Part shown: positions 51,964 through 59,639 of the stretch, piece after piece | How positions within the stretch are numbered: position 1 is the stretch's first letter | How the letters are laid out: every line of letters begins with the position of its first letter | Position numbers and translations under genes: made by a program | Notes under the pieces: generated by a model | The model's input: the letters and a program-made list of their open reading frames with translations, nothing else | The model's database searches: none | Told to the model about the DNA's origin: nothing | Source of the DNA: Nitratireductor arenosus | GTDB lineage: Bacteria; Pseudomonadota; Alphaproteobacteria; Rhizobiales; Rhizobiaceae | Direction: 5' to 3' | Assembly (NCBI RefSeq): GCF_009742725.1 | Contig: NZ_WPHG01000002.1 | Span: forward strand, 952,919 to 1,016,918 | DNA length: 64,000 nucleotides

Positions 51964-52950
51964 ATGGACTGGCAGGCTGCGATCGACAAACATCGCGACG
52001 CGCTGCGACGGGTGCTGGCAGCGCTTGTGGCCATGGCCGGGCTCGGGGACAGCCACCCCCCTCTGGCCTGCTGGTCATCTCTCCCACAAGGGGAAAGAAT
52101 AGCCGGCATCACCCTGCCCCGCCATCGCCACCGCGCCGTGCTGCGCGTGCTGCGCCCGGCCGAAGCGGCCGTGCGGCGGCTTATCATCGTCGCCGCGCGC
52201 GGCCTTGTCGTGCCGCCGCCAGCGCCGCGCCCGCAGAAGCCGAAACCGGCGCCCACCGTCCTGCGCCGCCCCGGCGGCACCGGCGTGTGGATACGGCGCG
52301 GGTTCAGCCATCCCTCAGGCCGCACGATACCCCCGCCCCTCACCCTTGTCGGAAGGGGTGGGGATGCAAATCCGGATTGCGGTCTGGCGCTAGGCGCGGG
52401 TCTGCGTCCGCCGCCCCGCCGCCTCGCCTTGCCGCTGCTCGACCCGCCGCGCCGGCTGCCGCGGCCGGCGCGGCCGGCGCAAAGCATCGTGCCGCGCATC
52501 TGGGTGCCGGGCGAAGCGGCGCCGTTTGCGCTCGCCGAACGCCGCGCGCCGTCGCGCCACGACCCGCTCGACGCCACCCGGCTGACGCTCAGGCTGGAAG
52601 CGCTTGCCGCCACGCTCGACGATCTGCCGGCGGCGGCGCGGCGGTTTGCCCGCTGGCGCGCGGCCTGCGCGGCCCGCGACGCGCGCGGCGAAAGCCCGGC
52701 CGCCCCCGCCCCTGCCCCTCGTGGGCAGGATCGGCGCGCCGCCGACGCGGAGCGAAATCTGGCGAGCCGGGGTGGGGATTATCAACGCGTCCCACGACAC
52801 CGCAACCGCCGCGTCTGGCCGCTACGCAGCGGGCATCCGCCCGGCCAGAGCCGGGCCGAGCGCCGCCGGCCCTCGCATGAAATCCAGACAATTTTGACCG
52901 ACGTTCACGGCCTCGCCTTCTGGGCGCTGGAGGCGCCCGACACGTCGTGA
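51964..52950 (+). CDS. hypothetical protein interrupted by in-frame palindromic repeats
   Basis: A 328-residue Pro/Arg/Ala-rich protein preceded by a strong AAGGAGG ribosome-binding site. The N-terminus MDWQAAIDKHRDALRRVLAA, then RVLRPAEAAVRRLIIVAARG, and the C-terminal DATRLTLRLEALAATLDDLP, RRFARW and HGLAFWALEAPDTS recall a rhizobial hypothetical family of unknown function. Three segments (residues 29-48, about 115-147, and about 244-278) do not fit that family pattern and coincide with GC-rich palindromic repeat DNA in frame. The protein may therefore carry extra loops, or be decaying. Confidence 0.65.
   Translation: MDWQAAIDKHRDALRRVLAALVAMAGLGDSHPPLACWSSLPQGERIAGITLPRHRHRAVLRVLRPAEAAVRRLIIVAARGLVVPPPAPRPQKPKPAPTVLRRPGGTGVWIRRGFSHPSGRTIPPPLTLVGRGGDANPDCGLALGAGLRPPPRRLALPLLDPPRRLPRPARPAQSIVPRIWVPGEAAPFALAERRAPSRHDPLDATRLTLRLEALAATLDDLPAAARRFARWRAACAARDARGESPAAPAPAPRGQDRRAADAERNLASRGGDYQRVPRHRNRRVWPLRSGHPPGQSRAERRRPSHEIQTILTDVHGLAFWALEAPDTS
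52048..52107. repeat. palindromic repeat inserted in coding sequence, element A
   Basis: 60 bp, equal to 20 codons, starting gacagccacccccctctggc and containing tctctccc-acaa-ggggaaaga, an imperfect hairpin. It resembles the short dispersed palindromes found between genes in rhizobial genomes. Insertion keeps the reading frame. Confidence 0.5.
52306..52404. repeat. palindromic repeat inserted in coding sequence, element B
   Basis: The core at 52329-52374 begins acccccgcccctcaccctt and ends ggaaggggtggggat, imperfectly inverted around cgg/tgtc. 99 bp is a multiple of three, so the frame is maintained. Confidence 0.5.
52701..52777. repeat. palindromic repeat inserted in coding sequence, element C
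   Basis: Starts cccccgcccctgcccctcg and ends ccggggtggggat, with internal hairpins cctgccc/gggcagg and the palindrome cggcgcgccg. Shares both end motifs with element B. The exact ends could not be fixed. Confidence 0.5.
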
Positions 52951-53415
52951 CCGGCCTCCCCCGCCGCCCCCAGGCAGCGCATCGCGCGGCGAAAACCCCT
53001 TCGCCGCGCGCGCCTTCGCGCGCCTTCGCCTTGCCGCGCCCCGCAAAACGGCGGCAGCCGCCGCGGCGCCACCACAGCCGGGAGCCAGCCATCCCTACTC
53101 CCTACTCCCTACTCCCTACTCCCTACTCCCTACTCCCTACTCCCTACTCCCACCTGCCCCTGTCAGCAGACCGCCGGTTTCGGATGGACAGGCGCCGGCA
53201 AAGCCCGCATCTTCGCCGGGCAAAAATCTCAGGAACGGAACGATGCACGCGGTGATCACTCTTTTCTCCGGCTCCGGTCGCGCAGCGACCGCAAGGCAGA
53301 CCGGCCAGCCCGCCCCGGACTTGAACCCGGGTCGCGCCTCCTGGCGCGGAAAGCCAAGGGCGCGAATGCGCCCGCCGGCGTTTCAGGCCGGACAAAAAAC
53401 CGGGAGCCCCGCGCC
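52951..53415. other. intergenic region with a 7-bp microsatellite and tRNA T-arm-like sequence
   Basis: 465 bp between the repeat-bearing gene and the DUF72 gene. It holds the ccctact array (separate entry), and around 53305-53330 a sequence resembling part of a tRNA T-arm on the minus strand, without the rest of a tRNA. No gene recognised. Confidence 0.5.
53093..53148. repeat. tandem repeat (ccctact)8
   Basis: Eight exact head-to-tail copies of ccctact, 56 bp, followed by a partial unit. A 7-bp unit changes reading frame with each copy gained or lost and is prone to slippage. It lies 268 bp before the DUF72 start. Confidence 0.95.
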
Positions 53416-54231
53416 ATGAGCTCGGCCATGGGAAAAATCCGCGCCGGCATGGGCGGCTGGACGTTCGAGCCCTGGGAGGGCACGTTTTATCCCGAAAAGC
53501 TCGCCAGGAAGCGCCAGCTCGAATACGCCGCGCGCCAGGTGCCGACGATCGAGGTCAACGGCACCTATTATTCGAGCTTCAAGGAGCCGACCTTTTTGAA
53601 ATGGGCGGCCGAGACGCCCGACGATTTCGTCCTGTCGCTGAAGGGCAACCGCTTCATCACCAATCGCCGGGTGCTGGCCGAGGCGGGCGAGTCGCTGGCG
53701 CGGTTCCTGGGCTCCGGCGTCGCCGCGCTCGGCCCGAAGCTCGGGCCGCTTTTGTGGCAGTTCGCGCCGACCAAAAAATTCGACCCGGAAGATTTCGCGG
53801 CGTTTCTGGCCCTGCTGCCGGCAACCCATGACGGGGTCGCGCTGCGCCACGCGATCGAGCTGCGCCATGCGAGCTTCGCCGTGCCGGAGCTGGTCGCGCT
53901 GGCGCACCGCCACAAGGTGGCGATCGTTTTCGCCGACCACGCCAAATATCCGGCGATCGCCGACGTCACCGGCGACTTCGTCTATGCAAGGCTGCAGACC
54001 GGCGCCGACGACAATCCGCACTGCTATCCCGACGCCGCGCTCGACGGCTGGGCCGCACGCGCCAAAATCTGGGCCGCCGGCGGCGTGCCGGACGATTTGC
54101 CGCGCGCCGACCCATCCTTCGCGCCGGAGAAGAAACCGCGCGACGTGTTCGTCTATTTCATCACCGAGGGGAAGCTGCGGGCGCCGTTCGGCGCCGGGGC
54201 GCTGATGGCGCGTGTCGACGGCCAAAAATGA
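53416..54231 (+). CDS. DUF72 domain-containing protein (YecE-like)
   Basis: A 271-residue TIM-barrel protein of the DUF72 family. It begins MSSAMGKIRAGMGGWTFEPW, with the conserved GGW near the barrel entrance, then VNGTYYSSFKEPTFLKWAAE, LWQFAPTKKF and AIELRHASF, and YARLQTGADDNPHCYPDAAL. Family function is unresolved. It follows the repeat-rich interval. The ATG at 53416 has GAGCCCCGCGCC upstream, a weak ribosome-binding site, so MGKIRAGM at 53428 is also possible. Confidence 0.9.
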   Translation: MSSAMGKIRAGMGGWTFEPWEGTFYPEKLARKRQLEYAARQVPTIEVNGTYYSSFKEPTFLKWAAETPDDFVLSLKGNRFITNRRVLAEAGESLARFLGSGVAALGPKLGPLLWQFAPTKKFDPEDFAAFLALLPATHDGVALRHAIELRHASFAVPELVALAHRHKVAIVFADHAKYPAIADVTGDFVYARLQTGADDNPHCYPDAALDGWAARAKIWAAGGVPDDLPRADPSFAPEKKPRDVFVYFITEGKLRAPFGAGALMARVDGQK

Positions 54232-54261
54232 GGCGCAGCGGCCGGCCGGCGGCCATGGCCG

Positions 54262-54396
54262 TCAAAGCAGCACCAGCACCAGTGCGATCAGGGCCAGAAG
54301 GCCGCCGAGCACGGCCTCGCCCGGTCGCACCGGCCGGGCCGGGCTCCTGCGATAGGCGCGGCGGTCGTCTTTGGACGGCATTGGCGCATAGGTCAC
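54262..54396 (-). CDS. small membrane protein, 44 residues
   Basis: GTG start at 54396 with AGGAG 8 bp upstream. The product begins VTYAPMPSKDDRRAYRRSPA, has a basic linker, and ends in a single hydrophobic helix (EAVLGGLLALIALVLVLL). It resembles small tail-anchored membrane proteins of unknown role. It is read toward the DUF72 gene end, 30 bp beyond its stop. Confidence 0.6.
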   Translation of the reverse strand: MTYAPMPSKDDRRAYRRSPARPVRPGEAVLGGLLALIALVLVLL

Positions 54397-54618
54397 GACA
54401 GGCACTCCTGGCTGGGGCCCGCAAGCCCTGTTCCACCCCGTCCCGATCTCATCCCCGGCCAGGCCTCAGCTTCTGCATCGACCCGCCAGCCGGCCCGGCG
54501 CGCGCCTCCCGCAGCCGGTCTCGATCAGATGGGATGCGCCGTCACGGCATTCAAGCGCGCCTGGCGCCGCGGCCGGACACATGCCTTCAACAGCTGGTTA
54601 CCGTCCGTGTCCTGTCGC

Positions 54619-54954
54619 TCAGAACGCGCGTGGCGGCACGAACAGGCAGATCGTCTTGCCGTCATTCTTGCCGGCGACCGAACACCAGTGAAAATCGCCG
54701 TCCGGCGAATGGCGCACCCTTGTGTCGGCATAACCGACCACCTCGCCGGTGGTGGCGATCACGTAACCGTCCGGGCGCTCGCTGACCGCCTTGGTCGGCA
54801 CCATGCGGCAGTCGAAACCCGAACAGCAGGCGAAGGGGTATTTCCAGCCCTCAGGCTGGGCTGCCGTCGGCAGCGCGTCATGGGCCAAGGCGGAGACGAC
54901 GCCGGCGAGAAACAGCCAACCGGCCACGAGCGGAGGTTTTCCTGCAAAGAACAT
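54619..54954 (-). CDS. hypothetical exported cysteine-rich protein
   Basis: A 111-residue protein with signal peptide (MFFAGKPPLVAGWLFLAGVV, cleavage near ALA). The mature part begins HDALPTAAQPEGWKYPFACC and has five cysteines (ACC, DC, WC and IC), then RVRHSPDGDFHWC and GKTICLFVPPRAF. This pattern is a widespread rhizobial exported family of unknown function, probably disulfide-bonded. ATG 54954 is used; 54990 is in frame. Confidence 0.78.
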   Translation of the reverse strand: MFFAGKPPLVAGWLFLAGVVSALAHDALPTAAQPEGWKYPFACCSGFDCRMVPTKAVSERPDGYVIATTGEVVGYADTRVRHSPDGDFHWCSVAGKNDGKTICLFVPPRAF

Positions 54955-55033
54955 CGCGGTTCTCCAAGGTTTCCTCCCGGTAAAAATCATCCGCCCGATT
55001 CGGTTAACGCACCGTTAACCATTACTGCCCGTC

Positions 55034-55867
55034 TCAGGCCGTGTCCCATTGCGGCGAGAAGGCGTAGTCGCACAGGCGCTCGCCGGCCCGCCCGAGGGCG
55101 GAGATGGCCGCCATCTCGGCGTCCGACAGGGCAAAATCGAACACGGCTAGATTTTCCGCCAGCCTGTCCCGGCGCGTGGTGCGCGGGATCGCGGCCACGC
55201 CCGGCTGCTGGACATGCCAGCGCAGCACGATCTGGGCCGGGGTGCGGGCGTGGCGGTCGGCGGCCCGCCGGATCGCCGGTTCGTCCAACAGCGCACCGCC
55301 GCGATGCAGCGGGCAATAGGAAATCATCGCCATGCCCGCCTCCCGGCACGCCGCCAGCACCTTGTCCTGCGCCAGTTTCGGGTGATGTTCGACCTGGTTG
55401 GCGACCAGCGGATGGGCGCTCGCGGCGAGCGCCCGGCGCAGCAGGCCGGTCGGAAAGTTCGACACTCCGATATGGCGCGCCATGCCGGCCTCGCGGACGG
55501 CGTTGAGCGCGCGCATGCTGTGCTCAACGGGTACGGCCGGGTTGGGCCAGTGGATCAGCAGCAGATCGACCTGGTCGAGGCCGAGCCGGCGCAGGCTCGC
55601 CTCGGCCGAACGCTCCAGGTCGCCGGGCGCGATGTCGGTGTACCAGACCTTCGTCGTCACGAAGATTTCTGCGCGCGGCAGGCCCGCGGCGCGTAGCCCC
55701 GCCCCTACATCGGCCTCGTTTTCATACATGGCAGCGGTGTCGAGATGGCGGTACCCGAGTTCGAGCGCATGCTCGACCATATCGGCGCAGGCGCCTCCCC
55801 TGAGCGTCCAGGTACCGAGCCCGATCGCCGGGATCGACGCGCCGTTGACCTCGACATGTTCCACCAT
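55034..55867 (-). CDS. aldo/keto reductase
   Basis: NADPH-dependent aldo/keto reductase, 277 residues, TIM barrel. It shows the AKR5-like pattern: HVEVNGASIPAIGLGTWTLR, GYRHLDTAAMYENEADVGAG (catalytic Asp and Tyr), TTKVW (Lys), LLLIHWPNP (His), and IPRTTRRDRLAENL for the cofactor. The substrate is unknown. It is a single-gene unit. Confidence 0.93.
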   Translation of the reverse strand: MVEHVEVNGASIPAIGLGTWTLRGGACADMVEHALELGYRHLDTAAMYENEADVGAGLRAAGLPRAEIFVTTKVWYTDIAPGDLERSAEASLRRLGLDQVDLLLIHWPNPAVPVEHSMRALNAVREAGMARHIGVSNFPTGLLRRALAASAHPLVANQVEHHPKLAQDKVLAACREAGMAMISYCPLHRGGALLDEPAIRRAADRHARTPAQIVLRWHVQQPGVAAIPRTTRRDRLAENLAVFDFALSDAEMAAISALGRAGERLCDYAFSPQWDTA

Positions 55868-55971
55868 CGCGGCATTATCCCGTATGGCGGTCCGCCTGTC
55901 ACCGCTCCAAAGCGTCGCGGATCGCCGAACAATCGCCCGGACGGGCCGGCAGGCGCCAATGGCGTCCGACT

Positions 55972-56922
55972 TCAGGTCTCGGTTGTGGCGCGCACGGCAC
56001 GCGGCGTCATCGTCGGGTTCGGACTGATATTCGGCTCGGTGATGCGCCAGGCCAATCCGAGCGCGCCAAGCAGGCGGATGATCAGATAGGTGCCGTCGAC
56101 CTCCCACCAGCGATGGCCATGGCGTGCCGAGCGCGGATCGGCGTGATGGTTGTTGTGCCAGCCTTCGCCCAACGCGATCAGCCCGAACACGACATTGTTG
56201 CGGCTGTGCTCGCCGGTCTCGTAATTGCGGTAACCCCAAATATGGGTGATCGAGTTGATCGCCCAGGAATTATGCCAATAAAGCACGGTGCGCACGAACA
56301 CGCCCCAGACCAGCAGGCTGAGCGCGAAGCGAAGCGCCTGCGAAACCGTACCGCCGGCGAGCAGCTCGACCAAAAAACCGACAATCAGGAAGACGACCAT
56401 CTGCGCGCCGATGATGCCGAGATAGTAGTTTTGGCTTTCCAGCCGGCGGTAAAAGGGATCGCGCAGGACGTCCTTGGCGTAACGCGCATAGATTTCGTAG
56501 CGCGACATGTCCGGCGACTTGACCAGCAGCCAGCCGATATGGGCCCACAGGAAACTGCGGATCGGTGAATGCGGGTCGGGTTCGTCGTCGGAGTGTTCAT
56601 GATGCTTGCGGTGCACGGCGACCCAATGGGCGGGCGTGTCCTGGAACGAGCATACCGCAAGCACGGCGAAACAGCGCTCGAGCCATTTCGGGCACTGGAA
56701 ACCCTTGTGAGTCAGGCAACGATGATAGAAAAGTTGAATGCCGAGCGTGCCGAAGACGACCGTGCCCGCCATGCAGATGACGACCGAGCGCCAGTCGAAA
56801 AAATAGGGAATGAAGGCGAGCAGGGCGACGAGATGAAAGGATCCGATGCTGACGATGTTGAGCCAGTTGAGTTCGTAGGGCACCCGGACGCTTCGTCCGC
56901 TCCTCGGCGAGCCTGCTTGCAT
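55972..56922 (-). CDS. acyl-CoA/fatty acid desaturase
   Basis: Membrane di-iron desaturase, 316 residues, with the three histidine boxes HRCLTH, HRKHH and HNNHH and four membrane helices. This matches the delta-9 acyl-CoA or acyl-lipid desaturase type (stearoyl-CoA desaturase-like), which adds a double bond to a membrane fatty acid. AAGGGGGG lies 9 bp before the ATG at 56922. No ferredoxin or cytochrome b5 partner gene is adjacent. Confidence 0.92.
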   Translation of the reverse strand: MQAGSPRSGRSVRVPYELNWLNIVSIGSFHLVALLAFIPYFFDWRSVVICMAGTVVFGTLGIQLFYHRCLTHKGFQCPKWLERCFAVLAVCSFQDTPAHWVAVHRKHHEHSDDEPDPHSPIRSFLWAHIGWLLVKSPDMSRYEIYARYAKDVLRDPFYRRLESQNYYLGIIGAQMVVFLIVGFLVELLAGGTVSQALRFALSLLVWGVFVRTVLYWHNSWAINSITHIWGYRNYETGEHSRNNVVFGLIALGEGWHNNHHADPRSARHGHRWWEVDGTYLIIRLLGALGLAWRITEPNISPNPTMTPRAVRATTET

Positions 56923-57071
56923 GATGACTGCCCCCCTTCCCCGACGCGACGCCGGGACAGATTTCAGCACTGCCCGTTTGATGTCAACCTGACCGCATGG
57001 CGCCGACCGGCAGAGCTTGGCATGGCTTGGCCCGAAAAGCCCGGTCTTTATATTTATCAACAGCAGGCTTG

Positions 57072-58040
57072 ATGACGCAGACCCCAACCAGCACCCGCAT
57101 CGTCCTGATCGATGTCCTGCGCGGCGCGGCGCTGGTGGCGATGGCGATCTATCATTTCACTTGGGATCTGGAGTTTTTCGGCTATGCCGAGCCCGGCCTG
57201 ACGGCGGTGGGCGGATGGAAGTTCTTTGCCCGGTCGATCGCCTCGTCCTTCCTGGCCCTGGCAGGCTTCAGCCTGGTTCTGGCCCACAGCCGCGAAATCC
57301 GCTGGCCGTCCTTCGCACGCCGGCTGGCCAAGGTCGGCGCCGCCGCCGCCGCAATCAGCATCGCAACCTATCTGGCCATGCCGGAGACCTTCATCTTTTT
57401 CGGAATCCTGCATCAGATCGCCGTCGCCAGCGTGCTCGGCCTGGCCTTTCTGCGCGCGCCATGGTTCGTGACCGCGATCGCGGCCGCGCTGGTGATCGCC
57501 GCGCCAAGCCTGCTCAGGACCCCGCTTCTCGATCATCCGGCCTGGTGGTGGACCGGTCTGTCCGAGACCCTGCCGCGCTCCAACGACTACGTACCGGTCT
57601 TTCCCTGGTTCGGCGCCGGCCTGGCCGGCATGGCGCTGGCACAGCTCGGCCGGAGCACCGGCGCGCTCGCGCGTCTCGCCGCCATCGCGATGCCGCGCTG
57701 GAGCCGCATGCTTTCGCTTGCCGGGCGCTACAGCCTGTCGGTCTATCTGCTCCACCAGCCGGTGCTGATCGCAGGCGTCTTCCTGTTTTCGCAGCTTTTT
57801 CCGGCCGCGTCCGAAACCGCCGAGGTTCGGTTTCGACTGGCCTGCGAGACACGATGCGGGCAAGATCGCGGCGAAGCGTTTTGCGCGGCCTATTGTCTGT
57901 GCATGCTGGATGCGGTCGAGCGCAACGGGTTCCTCGATCCGCTGATGGCCGGTCGGGCCGACGCGGTCATGGAGCAGGCGGTCGCGGCGATGGCTGGAAC
58001 CTGCACGGCCGACATACAGTCCAATTCAGGCGGGGAGTGA
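57072..58040 (+). CDS. DUF1624 membrane acyltransferase with cysteine-rich tail
   Basis: A 322-residue protein of the DUF1624 (heparan-alpha-glucosaminide N-acetyltransferase-like) family. It begins MTQTPTSTRIVLIDVLRGAA, LVAMAIYHFTWDLEFF and has about seven membrane helices up to SLSVYLLHQPVLIAGVFLFS. The cytoplasmic tail then contains LACETRCGQDRGEAFCAAYC with five cysteines and a helical end. The tail is unusual for an acyltransferase and may bind metal. Coupled to the downstream methyltransferase gene, 6 bp away. Confidence 0.85.
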   Translation: MTQTPTSTRIVLIDVLRGAALVAMAIYHFTWDLEFFGYAEPGLTAVGGWKFFARSIASSFLALAGFSLVLAHSREIRWPSFARRLAKVGAAAAAISIATYLAMPETFIFFGILHQIAVASVLGLAFLRAPWFVTAIAAALVIAAPSLLRTPLLDHPAWWWTGLSETLPRSNDYVPVFPWFGAGLAGMALAQLGRSTGALARLAAIAMPRWSRMLSLAGRYSLSVYLLHQPVLIAGVFLFSQLFPAASETAEVRFRLACETRCGQDRGEAFCAAYCLCMLDAVERNGFLDPLMAGRADAVMEQAVAAMAGTCTADIQSNSGGE

Positions 58041-58046
58041 TTTGAG

Positions 58047-58523
58047 ATGAGCGAACTGGACACCAGACCGAACCGGTTTCCATGGCCGCCGATCATCTAT
58101 CTCGCGGCGATCGGCGCCAGCCTGGTGCTGGCCTGGCTGCTGCCGCTGCCGTGGATCGGGCCGCCGCTGTCCGACATTCTTTTCGCCGTCGGCGCGGTCG
58201 CCCTGGTCGGGGTGGTACTGATCGATGTGTCGGCGATGCGCACGCTCGCCCGGGCCAAGACGACGATCATGCCGCATCGCGGCAGCGACCATCTCGTCAC
58301 CAGCGGCCCATTCGCCTTCACGCGCAACCCGATCTATCTCGCCAACACCTTGCTGATGATCGGCGTCGGGCTGATGGCCGGCATTGTGTGGTTTCTGGGG
58401 CTTGCCGTGATCGCCGCCTTCCTGACGCAGAAACTGGCGATCGAACGCGAGGAACGGCATCTTACCGCCCGTTTCGGCAAGAAATATCGCGACTACGCCA
58501 AAAAGGTGCGGCGCTGGGTTTGA
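58047..58523 (+). CDS. isoprenylcysteine carboxyl methyltransferase family protein
   Basis: A 158-residue membrane methyltransferase of the ICMT/PEMT-like group with four helices. It has TSGPFAFTRNPIYLANTLLM, the conserved RNPxYL motif, and the C-terminal EERHLTARFGKKYRDYAKKV, both typical. Bacterial members methylate lipids or proteins; the substrate is unknown. It follows the DUF1624 gene by 6 bp and converges with the MerR gene. Confidence 0.88.
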   Translation: MSELDTRPNRFPWPPIIYLAAIGASLVLAWLLPLPWIGPPLSDILFAVGAVALVGVVLIDVSAMRTLARAKTTIMPHRGSDHLVTSGPFAFTRNPIYLANTLLMIGVGLMAGIVWFLGLAVIAAFLTQKLAIEREERHLTARFGKKYRDYAKKVRRWV

Positions 58524-58545
58524 CCGGCTAACGCCGACCGCAGCC

Positions 58546-58932
58546 TCAGGTCGTCACGCCGAGCTCGACAAGCCGTTCCAGGCACGATTCCTCGGCCTGA
58601 TCGAGTTCGGCCAGCGTCTCCTCCAGGTCCCGGCGTTTTTGCCGCAGATCGCCGCGTTTTTCCTCGATCCGCGCCAGCATCATCTTCAACTGGCCGACCT
58701 CACCAGGCGGCTCCTTGTACATCTGGATGATCTGGCGGATTTCGCTGATCGAGAAACCGAGCCGTTTGCCGCGCATGATCTGCCGGACCAGGATCCGGTC
58801 GGAGGGACGAAAAAGTCGGGTACGCCCGCGGCGCAGCGGGTGAATCAGCCCTTCATCCTCGTAAAAACGCAAGGTTCGCGTCGAAATCCCGAACTCACGA
58901 GTCAGTTCCGTGATCGTGTAATAGTCGCGCAT
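58546..58932 (-). CDS. MerR family transcriptional regulator (LiuR-like)
   Basis: A 128-residue MerR-type regulator. The winged helix-turn-helix is MRDYYTITELTREFGISTRT, then LRFYEDEGLIHPLRRGRTRL; a coiled coil follows (KEPPGEVGQLKMMLARIEEK and RDLEETLAELDQAEESCLER). No cysteine metal site is seen, fitting the LiuR branch that controls branched-chain amino acid and fatty acid breakdown in proteobacteria. Its usual targets are not adjacent here. A palindrome upstream may be its operator. Confidence 0.88.
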   Translation of the reverse strand: MRDYYTITELTREFGISTRTLRFYEDEGLIHPLRRGRTRLFRPSDRILVRQIMRGKRLGFSISEIRQIIQMYKEPPGEVGQLKMMLARIEEKRGDLRQKRRDLEETLAELDQAEESCLERLVELGVTT

Positions 58933-58978
58933 TCAGTCGTCCCGCCGTCGATTCCTTGGATTGGGATGTGACACGGCG

Positions 58979-58994
58979 TTTACGTAAAAGTCAA
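58979..58994. promoter_or_regulatory. candidate MerR/LiuR operator
   Basis: TTTACGTAAAAGTCAA contains the perfect palindrome TTTACGTAAA and, as a whole, resembles the LiuR-type dyad (TTGACGTTAACGTCAA as recalled) at 13 of 16 positions. It is 47-62 bp before the merR start, between divergent genes, and may control both. Inference. Confidence 0.45.
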
Positions 58995-59087
58995 TTATTC
59001 GCCCTGTCCAGGTTTGCTCACGTGACGAGGAACCGGGCGCGCAGCCGCGCTTACGGTGCGAAAGGAGTGGCGCAAACGTCGCTTTCT

Positions 59088-59101
59088 TTGACCTGCATCA
59101 A
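59088..59101. promoter_or_regulatory. FNR/FixK-type box upstream of the DUF6455 gene
   Basis: TTGACCTGCATCAA is an exact TTGA-N6-TCAA dyad, the consensus for FNR, FixK and FnrL regulators. Its centre is about 55 bp before the DUF6455 ATG at 59150. Suggests low-oxygen induction; not tested. Confidence 0.6.
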
Positions 59102-59149
59102 CGTTCGCTCCGCTCCAGGCGCTAGGATTTGTTCATGGAGGACGATGCG

Positions 59150-59560
59150 ATGACGAGGCACCCAGTACTTCAAACCCTGTCCGACGCTTTTCGTGGATGG
59201 CGGCGGCGGCGGCTGGCGATGGCGGAGCTGCGCGACCTTACCGCACGCCATCCCGACGCGCTGGCCCGCACGGCCGGCGAATGCGGACTGTCGACGCGCG
59301 AACTCAAGCAGGTGGTGGCGAGAGGCACCGGGTCCGACGCGCTGATGCACCGCATGATGACGGTCTACGGGCTCGACGCGGAGCTTCTGGCGCATGACAG
59401 TCCGGAGCTGATGCGCGACATCGAACTCGCCTGTTCGCTATGCAGCGCCAAGAGACGCTGCGCCAGCACGCTCAAGCGCACGACCGCGCGTGCCGAAGCG
59501 GGCGGCTTCTGCCCCAATGCCGACCAGTTCGCCGAGCTCAGCCTGGCCGATACGCGGTAA
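59150..59560 (+). CDS. DUF6455 family protein
   Basis: A 136-residue soluble protein, helical, basic at the N-terminus (AFRGWRRRRLAMAELRDL). Four cysteines in the C-terminal part (Cys95, Cys98, Cys104 and Cys121; ELACSLCSAKRRCAST and GFCPN) could bind iron-sulfur or zinc. The family's function is not known. The ATG at 59150 is chosen because GGAGG lies 8 bp upstream; 59135 is an alternative. An FNR-type box lies just upstream, so a microaerobic role is plausible. Confidence 0.85.
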   Translation: MTRHPVLQTLSDAFRGWRRRRLAMAELRDLTARHPDALARTAGECGLSTRELKQVVARGTGSDALMHRMMTVYGLDAELLAHDSPELMRDIELACSLCSAKRRCASTLKRTTARAEAGGFCPNADQFAELSLADTR

Positions 59561-59639
59561 GACCGGGTGCGGCGGACACGGCCCGCAGCACGCAGACGAA
59601 CGGCTCCGCACGAAGGTGGTCGTGCGGGCGGCCCTGAAC

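Noticed and set aside
53305..53330. tRNA-like T-arm sequence on the minus strand (ccgggttcaagtccgg)
   Set aside because: The stem pairs only with an 8-nt loop, and no anticodon arm or acceptor was found on either side, so it is not called as a tRNA.
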